Assembly (NCBI GenBank): GCA_021904315.1
Contig: CM038915.1
Span: 18,228,001-18,292,000 of the forward strand
Source of the DNA: Sphagnum magellanicum
Lineage: Eukaryota > Streptophyta > Sphagnopsida > Sphagnales > Sphagnaceae
Length of the DNA stretch: 64,000 nt
Reading direction: 5' to 3'
Each line of letters begins with the position of its first letter. Within the stretch, counting starts at the first letter, position 1. The translations under genes and the position numbers were made by a program. The notes under the pieces were generated by a model. The model did no database searches and was not told the DNA's origin. It was given only the letters and a program-made list of their open reading frames with translations. Of the stretch, positions 1-12,439 are shown piece by piece.

Positions 1-294
1 AGAACAACAAAGAACGCCGTCTGCACGATGACGGGAGTCGCCGTTTTCTACGCGACGACAACACCACCGACGTGGCGTGAGGAGTCTTGGTAAGGCGCGG
101 AAAGTGCGACGATTTCTTCAGGAGTTTTTTTCTTACGTCATCGGATTGCTGCGCTTCATCAGATTGATTCCTGCATGTTCTCCACGACGCAGCATTGTTG
201 TTGGAAAAGGGAGGATCGGTAGTAATTTTGTTGTTGTCTCTTTTGCTGCTACTTTTTTCCTCCTCCTCCTCCTCCTTTCGGAGTGAAGACGGTG
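1..294 (+). promoter_or_regulatory. Upstream and leader region of the malonyl-CoA decarboxylase gene
   Basis: This stretch precedes the ATG at 295. It holds a pyrimidine-rich TCC run near 258-278, common in plant 5' leaders. A short open frame (77-286) ends 9 bases before the chosen start and could act as an upstream ORF if transcribed. I see no convincing TATA box. The transcription start is not defined. Confidence 0.4.
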
Positions 295-3200
295 ATGGCA
301 AATGCAGCAGACAGGCTCACCAAACTGATGCGGATGAGCTTGAGATCTGCGCAACTTGGAGTCCATGTAAGAAGAACTTCTCCTTCTCCTTTTGTCTTCG
401 TTTTCATCATGGATTGCTTGTCTCATGGCGAGCGAACTTCACAGAAGTGAAGTTCGGATGTGTGTGTGGCACTTGCAATTTGCGGTTTCGGATCAGAGCT
501 TTTGAGCATCAATCATGTCCATCATCATCATTATCATCATCTTTCGCTGGAACTACGAACAGTTTTTCTTGCAGCAATCGACACGTGTTTGGTAGTGTAG
601 TTTGATGATGAGCAAGCGCAGTGCAAACGGATGGGAACCGAGTTTCTCTTTTGTTTTCTTGTCCGATGAGAGAGAGAGAGGGTTGCTCAGGAAGGAAGAA
701 TGCTACTCCATGATTGTTGATGTGTGAAGCTGCAACTCTGTTCCTTTCTGATTGCCATGTGTGCAGAAAAGCAGGCTTCCTAGTAGCAGTGAGCTTCAGC
801 AGCAACAGCTTTTTAAGCAAGACAGGGGAGTAGTGGCAATGGAGGGAGCAGCAAACTCCAATTTATCCATCTTTGCATCCTCTCACTCTGCCAGGTAGGT
901 CGACTTCTTATGCAGTTCTAGAAACACTCATGTGCATGCATTCATACTTGGTGAAGAAAGACACGTGATTCACATGTGACAAAAAACTTCCTTTGTCAGG
1001 GATCAAAACTCCCTCTGAGCAAGTGATGGATCCATGTTTCTGCAATCAACCGAGCAGTGGCAAGGTTTTCTGCCACACTTGGTTTGCAAGAATCTTGTGA
1101 TCCATGTTTTGTTCATTTTGTATGATCTTTGTTTCTCTCCCGTGACTCTAACAGATGTGACAATTCTATGCTTTTTTTGAGTTGCAAATCTATGGTCTGA
1201 TTCTGAACCAGCACTCTGCTTCTTGTGCAATACTTGACAGGGTGCTGAAGAAAGTCAGTGCACTGATGCATGAAGCGATTCACATGAAGAAAACAGATAT
1301 GCCAGACAAGACACTTTCTCAACTTCGCGAGGTATTTTGCTCAATTTGTAAGTAACATTTCTGCTAATGTACAAATGCTAGTTGATGTTCAGATCATGGG
1401 TCTTGAGGAGGTGAGCAGATATTGAACCTGCATGAATTGAATTTCTGTAGTTTGGATCCTGTTCTCTGCATTTCTGAAGTAGATCCTGTTCTCCAGATTC
1501 TGATATAGAGCCTTTTTCTCTTGGCATTTGTGATATAGATCATTGTTCCTGTTTTCTGGCAGTAAGCATTCCTCAGTGATTTCTGAACTTCCGGTGATTG
1601 TTGAATTTGTTCATGATGTGGATCCTGTTTTCCGCATTCTGATATAGATCCTGTTCTCTGCATTTCTGAGGTGGATCCTGTTCCTGTGTTCAGGCTGTAA
1701 AGGTTTTTCCGGTGATTTCTGAACCTCTGTTGATTACTGAAATTGTTCATTGTGCATGATGATGTGTTTGTGGCTTCTTGATGTTCCAAGGAGTATTTGA
1801 GATTGGATGAAGAAAACCGGCGGAGAGCTTTGGTGGTCTTGGCCACCAAATTTGGAGTGGATAGAGAGCGAGTGCAGGGCCTCCTTCAACATTACAGCAG
1901 CTTAAAGCCTGGTACTCCACTCCTCCAAGATTTGTCTTCTGCCTTAAATACATACTTGCACGCATGCACCTGCACACACACTCTCATTGTGAAGAGTAGG
2001 ATAGATATCAATCCTGTTCAAGTCAGCTGACAATAGGTATATATGTATGTTTTGTGACAACAGGTTTTAAGGTGGAGACATAAGTATACTTGTGTGTTTT
2101 CCTTTGCTCCTGTTATGCTTTTATGGGTGTTGAGCTGTTGATTTTCTCACAGCTCTGGTGGTTATGGAGGGTGGCAGTTGAAGGTGCAGAAGATGAAACA
2201 GAAGAAACTGCGAGTGATTGTGGTGTGGTAGCTGCACGCTACCGTGTGGAACGGGACTTACGGGCAGCACTTGTGCCATTGTCATCACGGCTGTTTGACC
2301 AGATAAATGGCCAGGCTGGTGGTCTCAAGTTTCTCGTGGATCTTCGTGCAGATTTAAAAGCTTCTCTTCAGTATGATGACTCTCCATATCATAATCTCTC
2401 CGCTGCTGCTGCACCAATTAACCTTACCTTAAGAATTTTGATAGTGAACCTGAGCAGATCCGAAATTCCAAGCTCAGGGTTACGATGCAGGGTATTGTGA
2501 TTTTAAGGAAGAGATATGATTAGTGGGTGTTATTGCAGGCAGAAAAACTTGGCATCACTGCGTGCACTGGATTCAGACTTGAAGGGCATGTTTGCAACAT
2601 GGCTAGGCCCTGCTTGCCTGGAGCTGCACCAAATAACCTGGAATGACCCTGCTTGCCTGCTGGAAAAGATTGTCACATATGAGGCAGGTTCTGCTCACTC
2701 AATTGGAATACCATATATCTATTCATGAGAATTGTTGCTTCAGGGTATTGTTGACATCCATATCATGGCATGTGTTGTTGTGAAGGTGAATCTGATTATG
2801 TAGTAATTCCACTCTCACCAATTGTCCAAGACACTCCTGGACTCCATATATTCTAATTGGGTCAGCAGTGGTTTTGTAGCTCATTTGTTCAGCACTAAAC
2901 CTGCATGTTTCTAGCCTGTCAGTAAATCGACTTACACTGGGCTGCAACCAAGGATGTTCCTGATATCTTTCATTGATGCAGGCTGTGCATCCTATAAGTA
3001 ACCTATATGATCTTAAACGGAGACTGGGTACTGGACGCCGCTGCTTTGGCTTCTTCCATCCTGCAATGCCAGGTTGATAATCCCAACCATGAAGAGACTA
3101 AGTTTTGCATTTGATTTGGATCCACAAAAGACTGAGGCTCATATTGGCTGAAAACTTGTGTATTATTGAGTCAAGTGCACTGGTGACTCATGATGTGTTT

Positions 3201-5785
3201 GGTTGATTATCATGCAAAGTCTACAATTGATGCTTGTGCTGATATAGGTCTTTGGCTGTATAGGTGAGCCACTTGTCTTCATTGAAGTGGCACTTACCAA
3301 CAACACTGAAAACTCCATTCAGGTATGGTCATGTCACTCTGATTGGGAACAAAGAGTATGCTTCAATTGCTTCATATTCCCAGGTCACAGTGACCTTACT
3401 TAATTTTGTTTCACTGCGATGTGTTGCAGAAAGTGTTGTTTGATGAGGCCATTTGTGAAGAAAACCAGGCAACCACTGCTCTTTTATATTCAATTTCTTC
3501 TACACAGGTGCTGCTCTATATGCATTTCTCTTCAAATGGAAGCTTTATGCTGGATAATTTAGTTGCTCTTAAAACTTGTTGTCTAGAGGTGGCACAACTG
3601 CTGTTCATCTTCTTGGTTTGCCTTGGATTTGACTCAGGTCCCCCAGCATACACAAGACACTTGGAAGATTAGTGCTACCTGTCATTTGTTTTGTTCCTGC
3701 ATGTTGAGAAACAATGCCATGGAAGAAATGGGGAACTGATGCAGCCAATTGGGGGATATACATGTGATCTGGGTGGGGACAATGGATGTAATGGGTTTTG
3801 GTCTGACAACCAGGGCAGCCAGGTCTGGCAGGCATTGACCTAGGCAATTTTCTTATAAAACGGGTTATATGCCTTCTCCAACATGACATGCCCCATATCC
3901 AGGTTATCCACTTCCCGTTGCAGTGTCACAGTTGTTCTCTCCCTTCCACAGGATGGTTGCTGTGAGTAAGTAGCTCCTGTGTGCACTCCTGAAGACCCAG
4001 CATCTCAAGACTCTGCAAAATACAGTCTGGTCATGTTTTGTTATCATCTTGCATTTGATCCACCTCTAATGAAAGGTCTGAACACAAGGAGATAGATTTA
4101 TGCAGAGCTGGATGTTTTTTGTCAAGCAATCTCTTCACTGTTCTAAGCTAATTTTGTCTCTTGCTTTGCTGTTAAGATTCTAGAATTGACTGCCATGAAT
4201 AGGGAACCAAGTCAAGATAAGTACATTGTTTGACTGCTTTATGTGTGGCAATTGGTGCAGACATTTGTGACACTCAGTCCTATCCCAGGTTTCTTGCAGT
4301 GGTTGTTACCCAAGTTGGCTTTGCAGTCCAAGCCTCCTGGAAGCAATTTCAGAGAGGAACTGCTGTTGCCTGTGGAGGAAGAATCTCTGAAAGTTGCATA
4401 TGGGTGGGGACCCATATACCTTGCACAACTGACTTCTGGTTTACATTGTGAATTGTGGCTCTGGGCATAGTGAATTTGCTTTCAGTGAGCTCTGTTGTTG
4501 TGGGTGGTCTTTTGGAATTTTGTAATGCCAGAGAAGAAAGTAGCCACCAGACATGCCCTGCTCCTTTTGGATAGCTATCATAGGATTAGCCTGGTGTCAT
4601 AAGTGTATATTCCAGCACATATGTAATTTTTCTGGAGAGATTATACCGGTACTGATATGAAACTTGCAGTGGTACTAGTGGAGAAAATGCTGGCGCTGTT
4701 ATAATGTATGACCTCCTATCATCTCCACAACAGGAATGGATCAAGTCAGGGCCATTGGTTGAAGCATTGCGCACACCTCTCATGCGCATTTGTGCAAGGT
4801 AGAGAGTCCTGACTCTGTGATATACCTTGCAGTACTATTTGACTGGAATCTTGCATGTAGCCAACTGGTGGTGCATGTGGGCTTGTTTGTGCTATACACA
4901 GGTATATACTGCAGGAGAAGAAGAGGGGTGCTGCATTGGATTATGTCACAAATTTCCATGTTCGCAATGGTGCGGTGGGTCTTTTCTTCTGCACCCTCCA
5001 GAGACTAGCTTTCTGGTCTAAAAGCACAATCCTGCCTAATACATTGCCAAAGAAAGTTACCAGGAGCAGCTCATTGTGCAACTTTTCTGGATCTCAATGC
5101 TCAGTTCTCAGTTGTGGGAACTATGCTTTCCAAAGTACTTAGTGCCAATATTTGTGAAAATTGTGCACACATTTCCACCTTTGTGAAATGTTCTTCTTTG
5201 ATAAAAAATTTCACGCCTCTCTTATTAGTCTGCTACAATACACACTTGTTGTACATGACCAGTAGATTTAGGTTTACGTGTATGTATGTGCATTTGGTGC
5301 TTGTTGGCATGAAAGTGACTCAATTTATATTCAATTAGTAAATGTTGTTAAAATCAAGCACAGCATCCATATGGTGTGGAAATTTTATATGTGTATATGA
5401 TGGCTGTTACAGAGTGTGGAACAACTGAATTGGATGGGTGACACCTCATGCAAAGGTCTGGAGAGAAGTGCTGGAATAATGGTGAACTACCTCTACAGGT
5501 GAACAACCAAACTAGCAACAGCTTTGCAGACAGACAGACTGGCAACCATTGAAGTTATAGATAGTAGTGCAATTGGAAATCAATTGTTTTGATATGAAGT
5601 TTTGGGTTTTGATGCTTCAATGCTTTGTTCCATCTGGTGCATTTTGTTGTTGCAGGCTAGAGAAGATTGAGGAAAACAATCAAGCCTATCTCAACAAGGG
5701 CACAATTGCTGTGTCTCCAGCTATGGAGCAACTCCTAGAGCCACTACCAGGTACAGGCTTGCAAAGCAGTGGAAATGCAACCTGA
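295..5785 (+). CDS. MCD: Malonyl-CoA decarboxylase, 15 exons, 540 aa
   Basis: Decarboxylates malonyl-CoA to acetyl-CoA and CO2; plant members are thought to act in mitochondria. Exons by frame and splice sites: 295-366, 767-894, 1241-1331, 1791-1911, 2178-2370, 2539-2683, 2982-3072, 3264-3322, 3430-3507, 3819-3902, 4261-4403, 4670-4798, 4902-4974, 5413-5498, 5656-5785; total 1623 nt, a multiple of three. Family motifs in order: LDLRAD-like helix, YEAVHPISNL, RRCFGFFHPA, GEPLVFIEVAL, GLAGIDLGNFLIKRV, TLSPIPGF with the likely catalytic Ser360, and NFHVRNGA with the likely catalytic His464. The Arg-rich N-terminus (LTKLMRMSLRSAQ) looks like a mitochondrial presequence, which is why I start at 295; the in-frame ATG at 839 is the alternative. 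The C-terminus (SGNAT) is not a peroxisomal SKL signal. Intron 6 uses a GC donor. The gene looks intact. Confidence 0.93.
1440..1695 (+). repeat. Imperfect tandem repeat inside MCD intron 3
   Basis: A unit close to GATCCTGTTCTCTGCATTTC, followed by TGATATA or TGAGGTG, recurs with variation several times between about 1455 and 1695. It lies wholly within the intron between exons 1241-1331 and 1791-1911. It looks like local slippage or duplication, with no evident function. Confidence 0.6.
2684..2981 (+). other. Non-canonical GC-AG intron of MCD
   Basis: The exon ends GAG and the intron begins GCAGGT; it ends GATGCAG. Only this junction gives the family motif YE-AVHPISN in frame. The nearby GT at 2688 would leave one extra base and hit a stop within about seven codons of the next exon. 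Confidence 0.75.
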
Positions 5786-7064
5786 TAACTCTTTCCAGCA
5801 CATGATGGAAATCCCTCTTTGTTGTCATGGTTGTTTCATCTCTGTCCTCATGGTCTGGTAGAAGGCAATTCATTCAATTCTTGCATACAAAGCAGTGTAA
5901 AAGACATTCATTACCATTTTCAACTGTAGATTGGGTGCTAAACAGCATCATTACAGGGGTTGTGCAAATTGTGCAGAGAATGTCTGGATTATTTTTTTCA
6001 ATTAGTACTGTGCAACTCTAGGGTTGGTTGCATTGTCTTTCAATCTAATGGTACCATTCATTGCCATATCCATCTGTGCATGAGTATGCAAGACAGTAGG
6101 ATTGGCTGCTTGGTATGAACAAGGAGTGATCCTAGAATGGTGTGTCCTCTTAATGGGGACCTTCAGGGGTAGTATTTCTGGTATCTTACCTCATTTAGGC
6201 TGTAGTTGAATGACTGACTGGTTATCGTGTGACGAGAGAAACCATGTTTTGAACCTACAACTGATATGACCATAGTGAAGGGGATGTGAAATTTCACTGT
6301 TTTGGCTTCCAGCTTTCTTGTCAAATCTCACCAGCCCATATAGTCATGTGATTTGAGAGGTATCTACAGGGTATTGCAAACCATACTAATTGATGGATGA
6401 AGAGGATGGCCACTTGCTTAGAGATAGCCTGATTTTGGAATTTCTCTTGTAGAGAGATGTGCCAAAGTTATTTTGAGACCATGGCAGGGATTTGGAGATC
6501 TGAGGAATAGGTGTTTCCCTCACTATGCATCTGTGAAGAGAGAACACCAGAATGCAAATCAGGTGAGCAACTGGTTCATTACTAGAACCATTGGATGATT
6601 TCTTTGGTTTTTTCCTGGTTTGAAGAACTTGAAGGAAATATGGTGAAATGGATGTCAGTTTTTGAGATGTATGTGTCCATGACATTGGTGCACTTATTTT
6701 CTGAGTGCTGTCCAACATATATTCCCAGCAGAATTGGTCTACTCCAAAGGCTTAGCAAACAGATCAAGTATTTGCTTCCTGCTATCCCTTTAGCTCTCCT
6801 TATCTTGGTATTGATTCAGTTTGTATCAGTGCACTTTTCCTCACCTTGGCTCAAAGTTCCACAGACTTTTGTGTTCCCAATATCTGCCAAATACATTGAA
6901 TCCAGCCTTGATAGCCATCATCATTGATTGACAACTGCACTCTGAGAAAATGGTACCATGAATTTCAACTACTGTGAAAGAATGGTGCACTCTGCTTGTT
7001 TACAACTGGGTAGATATCTTGATTAAGTCATGAATAAACAAGAGAGAAGTACTTTAGAAGCTCT
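5786..7064. other. 3' flank of MCD, no further gene seen
   Basis: Downstream of the MCD stop. It presumably holds the 3' UTR and polyadenylation signals, but I cannot place them. Open frames such as 6595-6927 show no recognisable domain and no splice-supported continuation. Confidence 0.4.
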
Positions 7065-7151
7065 CAATAGCTTTATGGATGTTTTCCAACTTATGGTTAG
7101 GCCATGCCAGAAACCCTAACCATAAGTTGGAAAACATCCATAAAGCTATTG
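7065..7151. repeat. Perfect 37-bp inverted repeat with 13-nt loop
   Basis: Left arm 7065-7101 and right arm 7115-7151 are exact reverse complements. The loop 7102-7114 is 13 nt. A transcript of either strand would form an uninterrupted 37-bp stem. It could be a foldback transposon relic, a recent inverted duplication, or a small-RNA precursor. Nothing in the flanks decides between these. Confidence 0.9.
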
Positions 7152-7576
7152 GCCCTTTCTTTTCTAGATTTTTAAGTAATGTTAGAGCTTAAAAGAGAAC
7201 AAGAAGAAAAACTTTGTATAAAAAAAGGCAGAGATGGGAACCTATCAGCAAGAAGTACAGGGCAAATAAAAGCTTGAAGACGCAAGTCATGAAAGAGAAC
7301 AATCAAGACACCACTAATACATTACTAACATAAAAGATCGTAAATTAAAAAGGCCTAGTTTGCTATAAATCAGCCAATGGCGGAGGTGCATTGGCTGCAA
7401 TGTGTGAAAGAAATGAAGATTGCTTCCCAAACACAGCAATATGCTGAAGAATCTATGGACACACATTGTCAATGATAAGAAATAAGCATTATGAGGAAAA
7501 AAAGAAGGACCTCTAATGACATGAACACAAGTAGTAAAAAAAAGTCAAAACAAGAATGAAGACAACCATAATTTTT

Positions 7577-7644
7577 TATGGCAAGGGGAATGAAATTGTT
7601 TATGAGTCCTCATTTTTTAGAATTATTTCATTCCCCTTGCCATA
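7577..7644. repeat. Perfect 20-bp inverted repeat with 28-nt loop
   Basis: Arms 7577-7596 and 7625-7644 are exact reverse complements containing the GC-richer core GGCAAGGGGAA. It lies 426 bp after the larger hairpin, in DNA of otherwise random AT-rich character. Confidence 0.85.
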
Positions 7645-7829
7645 GAGATCAAAACGTGTATGATCGAAATGTGAACAAAATTGAATCTTCATGCATGCTC
7701 TGTGTATGATCGTGTTTTTTCATGAGCAACAATTGTCATTGCATACGATGTTATGGACAATGCACACTATATCATGTCTAAATGAATTGGATTAGTTATG
7801 ATAATGTTTGCTAAAGTCCAAAAGTTATT

Positions 7830-9110
7830 TTTTGTGATATTAATATTGATTTGGCGTTGAGTGTGATGGGGGAAAAGGTGAGAAACCTTTGCATTTGTTC
7901 CATTTTCCAAAGCAATAGTTGCAATGGTATTTCAATGAGTATGGTGTGATGCAATGCACTCACCCTTGCATGAACATCAAAGCAAATGAACACCCAAATC
8001 ACCAATGGTATGTTTGCACTTCAAATTAACAACATGAAAGATGTCCAACTATAGGATGTGGCAAACCAAAGCAAGTGCATAATGTTGTAAGGAAATGAAT
8101 TGAATATAACATAATTCAAGTGTGGGAGGATAAGTTAATAACCACGCACCCATGAATGGATTTGCACAAGATTAAAAACATGTTTGTGCGCCATGTAAAG
8201 GAACATTGATTAGAAGTGTGGCAAACTCCTTGTGTAGGTGATCCATCAAAGCATGTAAATGAGGATACAATTGTACCACAAGAATTTCAAAAGGGGGATT
8301 TGAGAATTGGCCATATAGGATAGTATAGCTCGAGTATCCCATAATGCCACCCAAAAGGGAAAAGTGTTTATCTCAACATGTGCCACTACATTGAAAAGAA
8401 TAAAATGATCATCCAACTAGAAACAAATGACAAGTGTAGGAATAATCAGAACCCAGAATCCCAAGAAAGTAGGGGCAACAAGTTGAACCACTAAATGAAA
8501 GCCAAGCCCCCTTGAAAAAACAAGTAAAATGACTTGACAATAAGCCAAATGACCCACCATACTATTGAAAGATCCTATGCCCAATAATTTATCCAATGTA
8601 GCCATGGTACACAAATGAAATTCAACATAATACTACAAGATGCTTAAAAACAAAAATATGATGCATAGTAAATAGCATGGCTATTGGGCAACAAAAACAT
8701 CACAAAGGTTGCATGTGGATCTACAAGCATATGGATGTTAACTATGGTGTTAAAATCCTCTTGAAACACCTTTGTGACAAAAAGATTCCACAAATGGCAT
8801 AAAACCCATTGGTGCACCTAGAATACAACATGTCATGTGTAAGAAAACATGGAGGAAATGATATGGATGAGTCTAATCCATATGGAGACCAAACAACACA
8901 CTTCATTAATTGAGTGGAAAGTCTTAATGCTACAAATTCCACATATAATTGTAAAAAAATGGGTACCACATTTGAAATATGACCAACAATATGTGTATCA
9001 TCAACAAATGAAGGAAACACAAGTAAAATGAATTGTTGTAATAGGGCAGATAATATGAAAATGTGTTAAGGTGAATAATGATCCACCCAAAGGATCCCCT
9101 TATCATGTAC
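7830..9110 (-). pseudogene. Decayed non-LTR-type reverse transcriptase fragment
   Basis: Read on the minus strand from about 9110 to 7830, frames interrupted by stops and indels carry a recognisable order: LGGSLFTLTHFH, then FVDDTHIVG (the RT active-site segment, V-D-D), then TKCVVWSPYGLD, VESFVTKVFQEDFNTI, a segment MATLDKLLGIGS, and a C-terminal stretch resembling the zinc-binding tail (CFDVHARVSALHHTI). I recognise this from a family of plant and algal RT proteins that I believe are LINE-like; I could not check it. Upstream endonuclease or gag-like parts are not recognisable. It is clearly non-functional. Confidence 0.6.
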
Positions 9111-10681
9111 CAAACTCAAACGAAATGATTATGAAATCCTCATGTCAATAAGCCTATGAAAAATATAGTGGGAATAGGCACATAGAAAAATTATTGAACA
9201 AATGAAAAAAGTTAATCCAAAGGTCTAATAATAGACCATGATTTTTTTTTAATGGTTTTCAGTTACAAGAAATTTAAAACATTATGAACATCCATCTATG
9301 ATACCACCCAATTTGGATGCAAATCCAACATAATGTGAACCTTAAGGACCACCATCTCACACTTACCCCATGTCACCACATGAAATTGGTGATGACTAAA
9401 ATGTTTGACAAATATATCCCTAAATTGAATAGCAAATGTGTGGGCAACTAGCCATTAAATCACCTTTCTAATTGCTATGGGTCAAATGCCACTAGTTCAC
9501 TTTTCTAAAATTAGTAATCATGATGTTGCAAACAAATGTAATATAAATTCATATGGGAACATGATCACAATCAATGTGAGCACATACTTTTAAAAAAGAT
9601 AAAAACCATTCACAAAATCACCTAGGACAAAACAATCTTATAAAAGCTCACACACCAAACTTGAAGGACTACTAAATGAAGGACGTGATAAACATGCCAA
9701 GCAGAAATAAAAGCCTTTTAGTTTAAAGTAACCTTTGTCTCTAAAGGTTGACTACTATTGATAGGTGAAGAAGGCGAAGGGATGCCATGGTCTCATCCAA
9801 TGGGAATTTTGAAATGTTTGGAACCATTGGATGCACTACTTGAACGTACTCTCCTTCATGTGCAAGTGCCCATGCATAACACAATCGTGCCAATGGAGGT
9901 GGAGAAAAATCCAAAACCATCTTCGAAAAATTTCAAGAAGCTAAAACGTGGGCTTTAATCATGTGTGCTCCTCTAATAATGTTTCTTAATCACTTGTTAT
10001 GTATCAACAAAAGTGGGCACAAATCTTTTAATGGCATTTTTTGTCACCTCATGGAGGAAAAAACAAACACCAAGAAAAGAAAAGCAAAAATGCATGTCAA
10101 GCTACAATCTTAAATGTGTCAATGGCCATACAAGTTAAAAGAACATGCAAGGCATGTTGAACATGGACATGAAGAACATATGGAATATGATGGTATGAAT
10201 AGGTATGTGGTAAACCTAAATGGAAAGCATTAATGATATCTATGGATGTGATCCATGCCCATGGCAAAAAAGGGGGGGATTTAGTAATGTCAAAGGCATC
10301 ACAATCGTTATAACTAATGACTATCTATGAATGAAACATGTTAATCAATGACAAACTAATCCTACCCTTGTTACCTAAAAATGACCACATGTGGGATACA
10401 AAACATGGGGACACAAAAGGAAAGGGCCAATTATGGACATTAATGGGTAAGGAATAGTTCGTGGCTAATGTGGCAAACTAAGGGTAACATGTGTTGGTGT
10501 ATCATGTGAAGGTGAAGAAATTGGTTAAAACAAAGTAAAGGGGATGGTAATGATAATATGACGAAGTAAAGTTGGATCACAAAAGTCCATGGGGGCCATT
10601 TTGACATCAGCCTCCAATTGTGATGCATGTCACCATTGGGGTTAATGAAAATGCAAGGTCTACCATTTTTAATGACATTAA
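9111..10681. other. AT-rich spacer without a supported gene
   Basis: This may hold the decayed N-terminal part of the reverse transcriptase to its left, but no motif can be named. A 66-codon open frame at 9758-9958 has no recognisable feature. Confidence 0.4.
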
Positions 10682-11802
10682 CACTATGAAAAAAAAGGTG
10701 CTTTGCAACTAGCCTTACAACTCAATTTTTGACTTGTAATGGACACTTGCAACTCACTGTATTTGGCATGAATGCTAATGGACAAGTTGCAAATCATTGT
10801 AGTTAACGTGCAACTCATTGCAATTCAATTATAATTTAATCAAAACAACTCATTTTCAACTACTATGCAATTACATTATAATTGCACCCATGATGTCATG
10901 CTAATGTCATTAATTATCATCCATTTATTAAAATTTAACACATGGTATTATGAATATTTTTTGACATAAATTTGTTTTTTGAAATATTGATCTCCATCGT
11001 CCATTATGATTTTTAATGATGGTTCAAATTGTGACACATGGCATAATACAAAAATTGCCACGTGGCATATTAATTATATTTTGGAAGAAAATTTTAAAAA
11101 TATTTTAGTAACTAGGTAGGTCGTACATAACCATAAGTAAGTAGGTTAGTAGCTCTTAAGACCTACATACCTACATATTTACCTAGGACCTACCTACCTA
11201 CATAGGTAGGTAAAAAAGTAGCATAAGATTTAAGTGCACTAAATAATAGCCATGAAATTATTATTTTTATTTTATGTTTTGTCTTTCGATTAATTTTTTT
11301 TAAGCTCGTCCCAAAATGGCATATATATTTTAATGTGAGAACATAAGATAACAAGCCTTTTTTATATAGTTTGTAACATGGGATTCAAAAACAAAGCATA
11401 TGAATTAAATCTTTTAATTATTCATTAGTTGCAAATTAAGTTGCAATTATAAGTATCAATGGGAATCATAATTGAAAATTAGTTGCAAATGTATCCCATA
11501 ATGGGTGGTGGAAATGTGGACACGTAGTATGATCACACATATGTACATTATACACTATTTGCAACATAATTATTACTTTAATGACACATTTATAATAGTT
11601 CTAAAATAGTTACCACATGCAACTATAATGCAACTCTTGAAAAAGTTAAACATAATTGAGTACATATGTATGTACGATGTGTATAAATTATCGTATAGAA
11701 AAACCCATTTTTCAACTCATTTGCAACTATAAGATAATTAACTAATTTTTTGTCGTGGCAATTTATTTATTAATACATCATATTTTTAAAGGGATAATTG
11801 CA
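10682..11802. mobile_element. CACTA-like transposon copy 2, left part
   Basis: It begins CACTATGAAAAAAAAGG, followed by repeated subterminal motifs of the type TTGCAACTA. It shares an internal order with the copy at 17258-20412: a GTGGCATA/CACGTGGC block, an array of TAGG/CCTA words (about 11113-11215), then a block around TTTTAATGTGA and TTTATATAG. No transposase frame is seen, so it is non-autonomous. The Ty3/gypsy element inserted at 11803 separates it from its right end at 28023-28133. Confidence 0.6.
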
Positions 11803-12435
11803 TGGTAGAAATGAAATTTAAATATTTCACACTACTGTAACAACATATTTGCATTTCACATGCATATGTTCATTGTTTTTGTCTTAAATTTTAACAAACT
11901 TAACATTATAATTCATTCCCACGTCATATTCATAATTATTGCATATAACTATAATTTGCACTTCAAAATACATTGTAAGAAAAAAAATCCAAAAATAATA
12001 ATACAATTCATTCATCATAATCTAATACTACAAAAAATTCACACAAAAGTTGGACATAGAATTCATTGTAGAAATTTATGCTTCTCTATATTACTGAGAA
12101 CATTAATCCCAATTACAACATAATCCCATGTTTTGTTGAAAAAAATCCCAAAACAACATTTAAAATTTGTTTTATATCAAAACAAAATCTATGGTTTTCT
12201 ACCACAAGTACCTCTAGCTTTTCCTATTTTTCTCTAAAAACTCCCTTATTTCATCTTCTTTTCCTTTCCTTTTGTTCTCTAAAACTCCCCCCCTTTTGAA
12301 CCATCCCAAGTCACATCATTATGATCCAAAACAACAAGAATTCAAAATTCAAACTAACAAAGTTCCCTAATTAATCCCTATCCTAACAACTACCTTGTTC
12401 ATCCCAAATCACATACTCAGCTTACCCCCTTAACA
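11803..12435 (-). repeat. 3' LTR of the minus-strand Ty3/gypsy element
   Basis: On the plus strand it starts TGGTAGAAATGAAATTTAAA and ends CCCCCTTAACA, so on the coding strand it runs TGTTAAGGGGG to TACCA. It matches 27380-28017 along its whole length, with visible substitutions and small indels, so the insertion is not recent. A purine-rich tract (AGAAGGGGTAA on the minus strand) abuts its inner edge. Confidence 0.93.
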
Positions 12436-12439
12436 TTAC

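Noticed and set aside
195-605. 136-codon open frame rich in Leu and Ser
   Set aside because: Low-complexity reading of a TCC/CTT run in another frame. The MCD exon 295-366 overlaps it.
3605-3660. A frameshifted candidate for the MCD exon with GLAGIDLGN
   Set aside because: A weak GFDSG look-alike occurs here, but the true exon with exact motif and splice sites is at 3819-3902.
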